Source: Calditrichota bacterium (lineage in GTDB: Bacteria > CLD3). Taken from it: a DNA stretch of 43,687 nucleotides. Under the pieces are notes generated by a model that saw only the letters and a program-made list of their open reading frames with translations, was not told the origin of the DNA and did not search any database. The stretch's first letter is position 1; the number at the start of each line of letters is the position of its first letter. Of this stretch, positions 1 through 9,524 are shown piece after piece. A program made the position numbers and the translations under genes. The stretch covers positions 1-43,687 of the forward strand of contig QQUF01000059.1 in NCBI GenBank assembly GCA_008501735.1. The letters are read 5' to 3'.

Positions 1-3000
1 CTTTGAGAGACTTTGAGTTTTTTAAGAATGTTAGTTCAAAATGAATCTCTGCTTGTTCTTCATCTGTTTGAAACTCTGTTGACATTCTTTCAAGTTCGGA
101 AATGGCTAAGTCTATTTTGTTTGTTAACGAATTGATTTTTGCAATTAGAATTCTTGATTCAAATGGAAATTCTTCTTTACTCTGCTCTATTAATTTTTCT
201 GCTTTTACAAAGTCTTTTGCTTCTATTAAAATTTTTGCTTTTTTGAGATTTTGAGATGAAGTTAGTTTTGGGTTTTTGAGTTTTTTACTAATCTTTAGTG
301 CTTTATCAAAGTTCTTGTTTGCTTCCGAATAGTTTTTCATTTCAAAGTGAACTGAACCGATGTTTTCAAATGATTTTGAAACGCCAAGTTCATTTTGTAT
401 TTCTTCACTTGTTTCAAGTTGGAGTGTGAAATATTCGATTGATTTTTCATACTTCTCAAATTCAATAAAAATCTTTGCAATGTTTTCAGATACGTATGGG
501 ATTTCTACTAAAAAATCTACTTCCTTATAAATTTCTAAAGATTTTAAAAAGTAATTTAATGCATCTTCGTAATTGGCTAATGCCATATAAATTTGACCAG
601 TTTTATAATGAGCTAAACCTAGTCCATAATCTCTTGTTTTACAAATTTGCTTAAAACTTTCTATTGCTGATAAAGCTTTCGAATATTCTCCATTTAAATA
701 ATATGCAGTACTTAAATTATTATAACCAAAAGCTTCAAACCTAAGAATTTTAATTTTTTTTGCAGTTTGTATTTGTTTACGAAAACAAATAATTGCTTCT
801 TTATAATTCTTCTGCTCTCCATATGATGTTCCCATTGCACCATATATTGATGAAATTTCTTCTTTTATATTATCTTTTTTTGCAATTTCTAAAGCTAAAC
901 CATAGTTTTCAAATGCTTTTTCGAAATCTCCTTTATGTGAGTAGATTCTAGCAATCTGAACCAAAGAGCTAGCAATACCGTGCTCTAAGTTTATTTTTTT
1001 ATAATTTTTTAATGCCTCTTGAAGTTTTTCTAAAGCTTCATCCAATTTTCTATTTATAAAAAGAATTCTTCCGATCCGTAAATTTGCAATTCCCAAATAT
1101 TCATAGTCTTTTGGATTTGTTGAATATTCAATTAATTGATAATTATACTCATTACATTTTTCAAAATCTCCAATTTGATAATAAATCAATGACTTGTATT
1201 CAGTAATTTCTTTTAATTTACCAAAATCTTTTGAGTTATTTATTAATTCATTAGCTCTGTTTAACATCGCTAAAGCTTGATACTTAGCATCCGCTTTAGA
1301 TAAATTTTGAAAAGTTAAGATTAAAAATTTAAAAGCCTTTTCATTTTCCTTCGCATAATAAAAATGATTAGCTAATTGCTCAATTACTTGAATTTTATTA
1401 TTTGAGAATTTCGCTTCCAAATACTCACCTATTCTTTTGTGAAAATTTTGGAATGTTATTAGATTTAAATTTTTCTCAAAAGATTCTCTTACGGCATCAT
1501 GAATAAAAGAATATTCGTTTTCAGAGCATTTTTCTAAAATATTTTCTTTACAAGCAAATTCCAGATTTTCGAATATGTTAATTGGGTTAGTTCTTGTTAA
1601 AGTTAGTAGTAATTCAAGTGTGAATGACTTGCCTAGAATTGCACATTCTTCCAATAACTGAATAAAAGAATTATCAAACAATTTTAATCTTTCTGAAATT
1701 ACAGAATGTAAAGATTCAGAAATCTTATATTCTGCTAATTTCTTATCATCTAATACCCAATTCCCTTTGCTATCTTGGATTTTTCTCTTTATAAAAAGAT
1801 TCTGAATAATTTCTCGAATAAAAAGCGGATTACCACGAGATTTTTCCAAAATAAATTCTGCAAATTCAGTTTCCACAGGGTCTTGTTTACCTAAAATTGA
1901 TGTCAATATTTCTATAGTTGCCTCAAGACTAAAGGGAAAAAGTTCAATAATTTTAGATGAAATATTTTTTTTAAGTACTAAGTAAGTTTTTTCAAAATAA
2001 GTATTTGCAATTTCATTAGAGCGGAAATTTCCCAAAAACATTATTGGTTTATCTTTTAAATTACGAAATGCGTATTTAAAATAATTTGAAGTTGCTTCAT
2101 CTGACCATTGTAAATCTTCAAAAATAAGAACAATCGGATTTACAATTTCAGTCAGGTTTTTAAGAAAAATTGTCAAAGCTTCAAAAAGACGTATTTCTCC
2201 TTGATCTGGTGGTAACTTCTCTATCTTTTCCATAAATTTCATTTCAGCAATTTCAGGATAAATCTTTTCTAAGTCCCAACCTAACTTTCCTACTATCTCC
2301 GCTTTCTCTTTGTCGGAAACTTTGGAAATTGTTTCTAATCCAATTGAAATTAAACTTTGCAATGGCTCAAAAACCAAAGATTCAGTTTTACACCTTATGT
2401 CAAATATCTTGGCTTTTTGTAAATCTAAACCAAGTCGAAATTCTTCAATTAGTTTACTCTTTCCTATTCCAGATTCACCCGAAACAAAAACACTCTGAAA
2501 CTTTCCCTTTGCTGTTTCTGAAAAGGCTTTTTCAAGGGTTTGTAACTCTTTCTTTCTCGAAACGAAAACAGGGGGAAGTAAATAATTTTCTACTTTTTGA
2601 CTGCGTTTTGTTTTACTTAATCCACCTTTTTTCAAAAGCTCATTTAAAGATTCTGCTACCTCTCTTGCACTTTGGGTTCTATTTTTGGGGTCTTTTTCCA
2701 AAAGGCTTAGAATCAGTTTTTCTATTTCTATTGGTAAATCTTTAACGTGCTTTTGAGGAGAAACAATTGGTGAACGTACGTGAGCAAGTGCGATTTGTGC
2801 CAAAGTTTCACCTTTAATCGGTGATTCTCCTGTTACTAATTCATAAAAGATTACACCAAGTGAATACAAGTCGGTTCTGAAATCTATTTTACCTGAATCT
2901 TTACATTGCTCTGGCGATGAATACTTCATTGTTCCAATGAATGCACCTGTTTTCGTCATTGTTGAAGCATCTTCAATTTTAACCAAATCAAAGTCTGTAA

Positions 3001-3415
3001 TTTTTATTTTACCCTCAGGAGTAAGCAAAATATTTTCAGGCTTTAAATCCCTGTGAACTATTCCTTTGGAATGCAATGCTTCAAGTCCATTTGCAATTTG
3101 GATAATTTTTGTGATGGTTTCTTGTAGGGAACAAAAATCTTTGTTCCCTACGGAAATCGGTTCGCCTTCAACAAATTCCATTACAAAGCCAATGTCATCT
3201 CCATTTTCATACCATTCTATCATATTTACACAATTGGGACTTGATACTTTTTTCGCTGAATTAAATCCTCGTTTGATTCTTTTTAAATCTTTTTCGTTTT
3301 TATAATTTTCGTGGATTAATTTTAGTGCAAAGAACTCACCGTTAGTGGACTTTTGGACTTTGTAAACTGTTCCAAATGTTCCTGATGCAATCTTGGAAAT
3401 TGTTTTATAGGGCAT
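1..3415 (-). CDS. Ser/Thr protein kinase fused to AAA ATPase and TPR repeats (partial, C-terminus off window)
   Basis: I translated the minus strand from the ATG at 3415: the frame stays open for 1138 codons to the window edge, so the 3' end is missing. Residues 1 to about 265 form a Hanks-type kinase: glycine loop at 10-17, Lys32, HRD at 121-123, GTMKYSSPEQ in the activation segment. The Mg-binding DFG is DFD (141-143). A P-loop ATPase follows (Walker A GESGIGKS with Lys319, Walker B-like FEDLQW near 430), then from about residue 640 many TPR-like helical repeats. This kinase-ATPase-TPR layout is known for large bacterial signalling proteins of the PknK type, where the ATPase/TPR half acts as a sensor or scaffold. 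It is transcribed away from the glycan cluster at 3567 onwards. A palindromic repeat lies inside the kinase domain (3124-3151). Substrates cannot be deduced. Confidence 0.9.
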   Translation of the reverse strand, partial: MPYKTISKIASGTFGTVYKVQKSTNGEFFALKLIHENYKNEKDLKRIKRGFNSAKKVSSPNCVNMIEWYENGDDIGFVMEFVEGEPISVGNKDFCSLQETITKIIQIANGLEALHSKGIVHRDLKPENILLTPEGKIKITDFDLVKIEDASTMTKTGAFIGTMKYSSPEQCKDSGKIDFRTDLYSLGVIFYELVTGESPIKGETLAQIALAHVRSPIVSPQKHVKDLPIEIEKLILSLLEKDPKNRTQSAREVAESLNELLKKGGLSKTKRSQKVENYLLPPVFVSRKKELQTLEKAFSETAKGKFQSVFVSGESGIGKSKLIEEFRLGLDLQKAKIFDIRCKTESLVFEPLQSLISIGLETISKVSDKEKAEIVGKLGWDLEKIYPEIAEMKFMEKIEKLPPDQGEIRLFEALTIFLKNLTEIVNPIVLIFEDLQWSDEATSNYFKYAFRNLKDKPIMFLGNFRSNEIANTYFEKTYLVLKKNISSKIIELFPFSLEATIEILTSILGKQDPVETEFAEFILEKSRGNPLFIREIIQNLFIKRKIQDSKGNWVLDDKKLAEYKISESLHSVISERLKLFDNSFIQLLEECAILGKSFTLELLLTLTRTNPINIFENLEFACKENILEKCSENEYSFIHDAVRESFEKNLNLITFQNFHKRIGEYLEAKFSNNKIQVIEQLANHFYYAKENEKAFKFLILTFQNLSKADAKYQALAMLNRANELINNSKDFGKLKEITEYKSLIYYQIGDFEKCNEYNYQLIEYSTNPKDYEYLGIANLRIGRILFINRKLDEALEKLQEALKNYKKINLEHGIASSLVQIARIYSHKGDFEKAFENYGLALEIAKKDNIKEEISSIYGAMGTSYGEQKNYKEAIICFRKQIQTAKKIKILRFEAFGYNNLSTAYYLNGEYSKALSAIESFKQICKTRDYGLGLAHYKTGQIYMALANYEDALNYFLKSLEIYKEVDFLVEIPYVSENIAKIFIEFEKYEKSIEYFTLQLETSEEIQNELGVSKSFENIGSVHFEMKNYSEANKNFDKALKISKKLKNPKLTSSQNLKKAKILIEAKDFVKAEKLIEQSKEEFPFESRILIAKINSLTNKIDLAISELERMSTEFQTDEEQAEIHFELTFLKNSKSLK
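3124..3151. repeat. Palindromic repeat family A, copy 1 (inside kinase CDS)
   Basis: A near-perfect 28-bp palindrome with arm GTAGGGAACAAAAA and one mismatch. The same palindrome recurs at 13673-13706 and 16531-16562. Here it lies in frame within the kinase gene and encodes the residues SVGNKDFCSL, in the loop between the hinge and the HRD catalytic loop, with no frame disruption. Confidence 0.9.
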
Positions 3416-3566
3416 AATTTTCTTACTAAAAAATTTGTGTGAAAACATAAAACAGAAAAAATATTTTTACAAAATAAAAAGTCAATTTATTTAAAACATA
3501 GAAATTACATCAACCTTCATTAAATTTGGACAATTATGAAAATTTAATAGACTTAATTTTTAATAA

Positions 3567-4739
3567 ATGAATACATTATTTTTAATTGACTCACGCGAAA
3601 AATTTGCAAAAGAATTTTTGTGGGGATTAACACTAACTGAAAGAATTGTCCTCTCTCTTCAGGACAGAGACTTTTCTGAAATTCAAATCATCTCAGATTT
3701 TTCAGAAAAAGAATTGTTCTTTAGAGATTTACACAAAAAGAACAAACCTCCAAAGATTCTCAATAACTTTGAAGTTCCAAAAGGTTTTGAAAAAGTAATT
3801 TTAATTTCTGGAAGTTCGGTTTTTGACTTCCGTGTTTTTGACCTGTTTAAGAATTTTGAACAACCCTTCAATCTTAAGGATAAAAATACTCCTGTAATTT
3901 TAGATATTTCTGAAAATATAAAGTCAGCTTCAAATTTAGACGATTTCTACCAAGACACAAATTCAATTGAATTCTTAGAGCTTCCAAAACAAAACACTTA
4001 CATTGCAAAACTTCGTAAACACTTGGAATGGAGATGTGTCAAAATTGAATCTGTCGAAGATTTGAAAATCGCAGATAAAATCCTTAAAGACAGTGTCCAA
4101 AAAGGTGTAAATGATTGGCCCGCACAAATAATTCATCCTCCTTTCGAGTTCGCACTCGCAAAATTAGCCTCAAAAACCAAAATCACACCAAACCAAATTA
4201 CTTACGTCAGCATCACAATTGCTTTTGGATTAACTCCTGTTGTTTACTTTGGTGAATGGGCAATATTTTTGATTCTATCTTTTATTATGGGAATTCTTGA
4301 CGGAGTTGACGGAAAACTTGCTAGACTTACCCACAGAACAAGTAAAGGTGGAGATTTACTTGATCACGTTTCTGACATTGTTTATTTATCATTTTGGTAT
4401 TTTGCGATGGGAATGTATTTCATAAATCAAGGAATTGACGTTTGGGTTCCAACAATTGTTTTGCAGTTCGCTTACTACTTGGACAGAATTGTTCTCGGAC
4501 TTTTCAGCAAAAAGAAAGGTGCCGAACTTCACGATTACAGGCAAATTGATTGCTGGTTCAGAAGAATCGGAGCAAGAAGGAATCCTTGTTACTGGCTTTT
4601 TATGGTCGGTTTTCTGATGAATGATTTTCTTTTCGGTTTTCAAATGGTTGTTTGGTGGACTGTGATTACTTTTGCTTTTCACACTTTCCGAGCAATTCAA
4701 GAAATTGGCAAACCTGCTCCAACAACTTTTCAGACCTAA
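3567..4739 (+). CDS. CDP-alcohol phosphatidyltransferase with N-terminal nucleotidyltransferase-like domain
   Basis: The C-terminal half carries the complete CDP-alcohol phosphotransferase signature: D245, D248-G249, A252-R253, G262, D266 and D270, embedded in several hydrophobic segments. Such membrane enzymes move a phospho-alcohol from a CDP-linked donor to a hydroxyl acceptor, as in phospholipid headgroup or polyol-phosphate synthesis. The first roughly 165 residues are soluble and weakly resemble a sugar-nucleotidyltransferase fold (LWGLTLTERIVLSLQ), but I see no intact GxGTR-type nucleotide loop, so that half may be inactive. It is first in a run of five co-directional genes for glycan assembly with gaps of 0-6 bp, suggesting it makes a lipid anchor or phospho-alcohol decoration. 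The substrate is unknown. Confidence 0.85.
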   Translation: MNTLFLIDSREKFAKEFLWGLTLTERIVLSLQDRDFSEIQIISDFSEKELFFRDLHKKNKPPKILNNFEVPKGFEKVILISGSSVFDFRVFDLFKNFEQPFNLKDKNTPVILDISENIKSASNLDDFYQDTNSIEFLELPKQNTYIAKLRKHLEWRCVKIESVEDLKIADKILKDSVQKGVNDWPAQIIHPPFEFALAKLASKTKITPNQITYVSITIAFGLTPVVYFGEWAIFLILSFIMGILDGVDGKLARLTHRTSKGGDLLDHVSDIVYLSFWYFAMGMYFINQGIDVWVPTIVLQFAYYLDRIVLGLFSKKKGAELHDYRQIDCWFRRIGARRNPCYWLFMVGFLMNDFLFGFQMVVWWTVITFAFHTFRAIQEIGKPAPTTFQT

Positions 4740-4745
4740 TTTTAA

Positions 4746-5900
4746 ATGAAAATCTCTGAATTAAAAATTGCCTATTTTTCGGATTTGGTTTTTCCTTCAA
4801 ACAAAGTCGCTACTAAGCAGATTTTGAAAACTGTGGAAAATCTTCATCAAAACGAAGCCCAAATTGAACTTTTCATTTCCACTCCTTTGAAGAAATCAAA
4901 AAAAAAAGAAATTCAAAAATATTACACAGTTGACAAAACTTTACCAATTAACGAAATCCCTTTCTTTTTACCTCCAATTCCAAAAGTTTACAGAGTTCCA
5001 TTTACTTACTTTGGAATCAAGAAAATCCAAAAGCAAAACTTTGATTTGCTTTACGTAAGACACTACTTTCATTTAAAAGTCGGATTAGCTAAAAATATGA
5101 AAGTTCTGTTTGAGACTTACAAAAGTTCATTTTCGCCCAAAATTATGAAGCCATTAATTTCACTTTTGAACACTGATGAAAATTTTGTCGGAATGATTAC
5201 TCACTCTGAAATGGCGAGGCAAAATTGGATTAAAGAAGGTGCAAACCCCGAAAAACTTATCACAATTCACAACGGAATCGACAAAACTGAAATCCCACAG
5301 AAAATGCTGATTCAAACTGCGAGGCAAAAATTAGAAATTGACTCTGACCTAAAAGTCATTTCTTACATCGGTAATATGGGGATTTACAAAGACATCGAAT
5401 CTATTTTAGAAATTGCGAAATTTTTGCCCGACTTTACTTTTTACCTCGTTGGTTTTAGCGAATCAAAAGACGAAAACAGACTTAAAAAACACGCCGAAAA
5501 TTTGGGACTCAAAAATTTGGTTTTCATTCCTTGGATGTCAGCTGCTGAGGTTTCCGTTTATCTTTTCGCTTCAAATGCTCTAATAATTCCTCCTTCTTCA
5601 AAGCCACTTTTACAAGCAGGGAAAACAGTTCTTCCGCTCAAAACTTTTATGTATTTGGCTTCGGGAGTTCCAATTTTAGCTCCAAGACTCGAAGACACTG
5701 CTGAACTTCTCAAACACAAAGAAAATTCGTTTTTGCTCACTCCCGATTCTCCTGAGGAAAATTCAAAAGAAATTTCAGAACTCTTTTCAGACAAAAAATT
5801 AATGACCAAAATTTCTGAAAATGCTTTTGAGCAAGGCAAAAGCCTTACTTGGGAAAATCGGGCAAAAAAAATTATTCAATTCATCGAAGAAAAATTTTAG
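4746..5900 (+). CDS. GT4-family glycosyltransferase
   Basis: A 384-residue protein of GT-B/GT4 type. The N-terminal half has an alternating alpha/beta pattern with a HSEMARQNW segment and IHNGID before the domain junction. The C-terminal half has the nucleotide-sugar-binding Rossmann domain (ISYIGNMGIYKDIESIL, then IPPSSKP, and MYLASGVPILAPRL, the usual acceptor-end loop). Enzymes of this family add a sugar from a nucleotide donor to a growing surface glycan on the cytoplasmic face of the membrane. It starts 6 bp after the CDP-alcohol transferase stop and ends 6 bp before the flippase start, so it is almost certainly co-transcribed. Donor and acceptor cannot be inferred. Confidence 0.88.
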   Translation: MKISELKIAYFSDLVFPSNKVATKQILKTVENLHQNEAQIELFISTPLKKSKKKEIQKYYTVDKTLPINEIPFFLPPIPKVYRVPFTYFGIKKIQKQNFDLLYVRHYFHLKVGLAKNMKVLFETYKSSFSPKIMKPLISLLNTDENFVGMITHSEMARQNWIKEGANPEKLITIHNGIDKTEIPQKMLIQTARQKLEIDSDLKVISYIGNMGIYKDIESILEIAKFLPDFTFYLVGFSESKDENRLKKHAENLGLKNLVFIPWMSAAEVSVYLFASNALIIPPSSKPLLQAGKTVLPLKTFMYLASGVPILAPRLEDTAELLKHKENSFLLTPDSPEENSKEISELFSDKKLMTKISENAFEQGKSLTWENRAKKIIQFIEEKF

Positions 5901-5906
5901 CGAAAA

Positions 5907-7364
5907 TTGGCAACTCAAAAAACATCTAAAAAGGCTGGAATCGTTCTTGCAAGTAGCATAATTACTGCAACAAGCCAAGCAATCATTTTGATTCTACTCG
6001 CAAGGCTTCTTGAAAAAGAAGTTTTCGGGGAAATCGCTAAATTAATTATGATTTTCAGAACTGCGATAATTTTGGGAAATTTTGGATTCAACAACAATCC
6101 GTTTTTCTTCATTCCAAAATTAAAAGAATCGCAAAGAGGCAGTTTTTTTCTTCAATGTTTACAGATTTTACTTCTTTCTGGAATTGTTGTCGGAGTCATT
6201 TCTTCGGGTTTCTTTTACTACTTTTTCGAGTCTTATTTTATCGCAGGAATTTTCATTTTAACGATTTGTTTTGAGTTAATGTCAGAAGTTACGCCTAATT
6301 TTTTCATTGCAAACGGGAAAGCAAAATCGGCTGCATTTTTTAGCATTTTCTCATCTTTGCTTAACACAGCGATAATTTTGGTCGTTTGTCTCTACTCCGA
6401 AAACATTCTTGTAAACTTAACTTTGGGATTTCTGACTTACTCTGTTTTGAGATTTCTAATGACCTTTTTTATGAACTTCAAAACAATCACAAAACAAAAT
6501 GAAACTCTTCCGCCAAATTTACTCAAAGAACAATTCGACTTCGGAGTTCCACTTGGTTTCTCACAACTTGCTTTCAAACTAAACAAACAAATTGACAATT
6601 ACGTTGTTGCATTTTTCTTTCCAAACAAAGTTTTCGCCGAATACAGTGTTGGTTCGTGGGAAATTCCAATGGCTTTGAAAATCCCTTACTCAATTACAAG
6701 TGTTTACTTAACTAAGTACACACAACTTTACGACGAGGGAAAATTTGAAGAGCTTAAAAACAAGTTTAACCAAGTAACTGAAAAAGTCATTCTTCTGCTC
6801 ATTCCGATTGCTTCATTTTTTCTAATTTTTGGGCAAGAAATTATTTCTCTGATTTTCGGTGCAGGTTTTGAACAAGCAGGAATTGTTTTTCAAATTTACA
6901 CAATCACACTTTTCACTCGCGTAGCTTCTTACAGTAGCTTTTTGAAGTCTTTTGGAGAATCAAAATTCATCTTCAAAGTTAGTGTAATTCTACTAATTTT
7001 AAACCTTGCTTTGAACTTGATTTTTATTCAATTCTTCGGACTTTTCGGAGCTCCAATCGGAACTCTTTTGGCAAACTTGGTTGTTCTCGGTTTGACCTTA
7101 AACAAAATTGCCGAAATGCTAAATTTGAAAGTTTCTGAACTTCTCCCATTCAGTTTTTACTTCAAGACAATTTTTGTTTCACTGGTTTTGGCATTTGGAA
7201 TTAGATTTTCAGCTTTCCAATTTTTACAAAGCAACTTAGTCGTTGTCCTTGCTTCAATTCCTGTTTTTTTAATTGGATTTTTCGGTTTAGGAAGTATTTT
7301 TAAACTCATCGGTTCGGACGAAAAAGAATTTGTTTTCAGTTTAATCAAAGGCAAGAAAAAATAA
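5907..7364 (+). CDS. Wzx-like polysaccharide flippase (MOP superfamily)
   Basis: This 485-residue protein is hydrophobic throughout, with about 12-14 predicted membrane segments and the layout of oligosaccharide/lipid-linked glycan flippases (KAGIVLASSIITATSQAIIL at the start, a long central loop, further hydrophobic pairs and a basic C-terminus). The role would be to flip the lipid-linked glycan built by neighbouring transferases across the inner membrane. The chosen start is a TTG at 5907; no ATG fits near the first membrane segment. The next gene begins at the base after the stop codon, indicating translational coupling. MATE-type export is the alternative, less likely in this context. Confidence 0.85.
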   Translation: MATQKTSKKAGIVLASSIITATSQAIILILLARLLEKEVFGEIAKLIMIFRTAIILGNFGFNNNPFFFIPKLKESQRGSFFLQCLQILLLSGIVVGVISSGFFYYFFESYFIAGIFILTICFELMSEVTPNFFIANGKAKSAAFFSIFSSLLNTAIILVVCLYSENILVNLTLGFLTYSVLRFLMTFFMNFKTITKQNETLPPNLLKEQFDFGVPLGFSQLAFKLNKQIDNYVVAFFFPNKVFAEYSVGSWEIPMALKIPYSITSVYLTKYTQLYDEGKFEELKNKFNQVTEKVILLLIPIASFFLIFGQEIISLIFGAGFEQAGIVFQIYTITLFTRVASYSSFLKSFGESKFIFKVSVILLILNLALNLIFIQFFGLFGAPIGTLLANLVVLGLTLNKIAEMLNLKVSELLPFSFYFKTIFVSLVLAFGIRFSAFQFLQSNLVVVLASIPVFLIGFFGLGSIFKLIGSDEKEFVFSLIKGKKK

Positions 7365-8576
7365 ATGCAAAAAAATGATGTGATGTTTTTGCTAAGTGGT
7401 TTTCCAATCCCTTCACAAACGTTTGTTTTTAGGGAAGTTGATTACTTGTCGCAAATTATGCCTTTAAGAGTTGTTGCTTTTACTCGCAAAAAACAAGGAT
7501 TCCTCAAAGACAAAAACAACGTCGTTTCCAAAGTCGAATTTGCTCCAAACCACTCTGCTCTCACTATTTTATTTTTCAAAATGCTTCTATTACACTTTCC
7601 AATCTTTTGCAAAATTTTGTTTAAAGTGTTTTTTTTCAAACACAGAAACAACAAACAAAGGCTCAAACTTCTCAAAAAATTTCCAAAAACTTTGTGGCTT
7701 TACAACCACTTAAAAGACAATCCACCAAAATTAATTCACGCTCACTTTATCGGCTGGCAAACAGAAATTGCTTTGATTATTTCTGAAATTTTGGGAATTC
7801 GTTTTAGTTCTTCCGCTCACGCAATGGACATTTTTGTACTTAAAAACAACCTTGAAGAAAAGCTAAAGAAAGCACTTTTTGTTGTAACAGGAACGCAGTT
7901 CAACGTTGATTTTATGCAAAACATTTCACCCAAGTCAACAAACATTCATCTTGTTTACGACGGAGTTAAAAAATTAGATTTTTCAAAACTTGACACAACT
8001 AAAAATAAAAAAACAACTTTCGTTTCAGTTGGCAGACTTGTTTACAAAAAAGGATTTCAGTTTTTAATTGAAGCAAGTAAAGTTTTAGATGAAAAAGGAA
8101 TGGATTTTGAGACTTTGATTATCGGAGACGGAGAAATGAGAAGCCAACTTGAAAACCAAGTAAAAGAGCTTGGACTTGAAAAAAGAGTTAAGTTTTTGGG
8201 TTCGATGGAAAATTCAAAAATCTCACAACTTTTCGCCAAATCAACTGCCTTTGTTTTACCTTGTGTAAAAGCAGAAAACAATGACATTGACGGAATTCCA
8301 CTAATAATTATTGAAGCACTTTTTACCAAAATCCCTGTTATTTCTTCGCGGATTTCTGGAATCCCAGAAATTGTAAAAAACGGCGAAACTGGTCTTCTTT
8401 GTGAAGAAAAAAACGTCCCGCAAATTGCAGAGAAAATGGAATTAATTGCAACAAATAAAGAACTTGCAACAAGACTTTCAGAAAATGCTTTGGCTTTCGT
8501 TGAAGAAAATTTTGAAATTGAAAAAACAATGCAAAAACTCCGCAGCCTTTTTGAAAAATACCTTAAGGAAATTTAA
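7365..8576 (+). CDS. GT4-family glycosyltransferase
   Basis: A 403-residue GT-B glycosyltransferase. The C-terminal domain shows the typical GT4 elements: VSVGRLVYKKGF, LIIGDGEMRSQL, and the EX7E-like region DGIPLIIIEAL followed by SGIPEIV and GETGLL. The N-terminal domain has IHAHFIGW and SAHAMDIF, similar to colanic-acid and exopolysaccharide transferases. The ATG directly follows the flippase stop codon. It likely adds one sugar of the surface glycan; the specific sugar is not deducible. Confidence 0.9.
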   Translation: MQKNDVMFLLSGFPIPSQTFVFREVDYLSQIMPLRVVAFTRKKQGFLKDKNNVVSKVEFAPNHSALTILFFKMLLLHFPIFCKILFKVFFFKHRNNKQRLKLLKKFPKTLWLYNHLKDNPPKLIHAHFIGWQTEIALIISEILGIRFSSSAHAMDIFVLKNNLEEKLKKALFVVTGTQFNVDFMQNISPKSTNIHLVYDGVKKLDFSKLDTTKNKKTTFVSVGRLVYKKGFQFLIEASKVLDEKGMDFETLIIGDGEMRSQLENQVKELGLEKRVKFLGSMENSKISQLFAKSTAFVLPCVKAENNDIDGIPLIIIEALFTKIPVISSRISGIPEIVKNGETGLLCEEKNVPQIAEKMELIATNKELATRLSENALAFVEENFEIEKTMQKLRSLFEKYLKEI

Positions 8577-8579
8577 TTT

Positions 8580-9509
8580 ATGAAATGTTTAATTCTTGGT
8601 GGAGCAGGATTTCTTGGCTCACATTTAACAGATGGTTTGTTGGCAGAAGGTTACTCAGTTCGAGTTTTTGACAGACCTAATATTGCCAAACACAGACATT
8701 TTGAAAAAGATGAGAAAATCGAATGGTTTGAAGGCGATTTCACAAACAGAAACGACTTAGTAGAAGCCATAAAAGATTGCGAAATAATTTTTCACTTCAT
8801 CTCCACTACTCTACCAAAATCCTCAAACGACAACCCTGTTTACGACGTTGAAACTAATCTTATCGGAACTTTACGCCTCCTCGAACTTGCAAGAACCAAC
8901 AAAGTCAAAAAAATAATTTATGCGTCGTCAGGTGGAACAGTTTACGGAGTTCCAAATGAAGTTCCAATTAAAGAATCTCACACTACTGAACCAATTTGTT
9001 CTTACGGAATCACAAAGCTAACAATCGAAAAATACCTCAAACTTTACCACTACTTGTATGGAATCGATTTTTGCGTTTTACGAATCGCAAATCCTTTTGG
9101 AGAATGGCAAAGACCAACGGCAGCACAAGGAGCTGTAACAGTTTTTCTTAATAATGCCTTGAAAGGCAAAATGATTACGATTTGGGGAGACGGAAGTGTC
9201 GTTCGAGATTTTGTTTACGCAGGAGACGTTACCGAAGCCCTTTTAAAATCAATTCCTTACGAAGGTGAAGAAAAAGTTTTTAACATTGGGGCAGGTTATG
9301 GAATGAGTTTGAAAGAAATCATTTCAGAAATCGAAACTCTTTTGGAAAAACCTGTTAAAGTTGAATTTGTGGAAAGTCGTTCTTTCGATGTAAAAAGCAA
9401 TGTTTTAGACATTGAGAAAGCAAAAAATGAACTTGGTTGGAACCCCAAAACGACTTTTCGAGAAGGTTTGAAGAAAAACCTAAGTTGGCTTAAAACTTTG
9501 GAAGATTAA
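8580..9509 (+). CDS. NAD-dependent nucleotide-sugar epimerase/dehydratase (extended SDR)
   Basis: A 309-residue extended short-chain dehydrogenase. The N-terminus has the dinucleotide fold GGAGFLGSHL; further on come IIYASSGGTVYG and the catalytic SYGITK (YxxxK). The C-terminal part matches the UDP-glucose 4-epimerase/GDP-mannose-dehydratase group (VRDFVYAGDV, FNIGAGYGMSLKE, LGWNPKT). It would supply or convert a nucleotide sugar for the upstream transferases. It starts 3 bp after the preceding stop and is the last gene of the glycan cluster. GalE-like activity is plausible, but the exact reaction is unproven. Confidence 0.88.
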   Translation: MKCLILGGAGFLGSHLTDGLLAEGYSVRVFDRPNIAKHRHFEKDEKIEWFEGDFTNRNDLVEAIKDCEIIFHFISTTLPKSSNDNPVYDVETNLIGTLRLLELARTNKVKKIIYASSGGTVYGVPNEVPIKESHTTEPICSYGITKLTIEKYLKLYHYLYGIDFCVLRIANPFGEWQRPTAAQGAVTVFLNNALKGKMITIWGDGSVVRDFVYAGDVTEALLKSIPYEGEEKVFNIGAGYGMSLKEIISEIETLLEKPVKVEFVESRSFDVKSNVLDIEKAKNELGWNPKTTFREGLKKNLSWLKTLED

Positions 9510-9524
9510 AGAAATTCATTAGAC

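Noticed and set aside
2329-2745. Plus-strand open frame of 138 residues opposite the kinase gene
   Set aside because: It is antisense to the strongly conserved kinase/ATPase frame, low-complexity and without recognisable domain; a shadow of the real gene.
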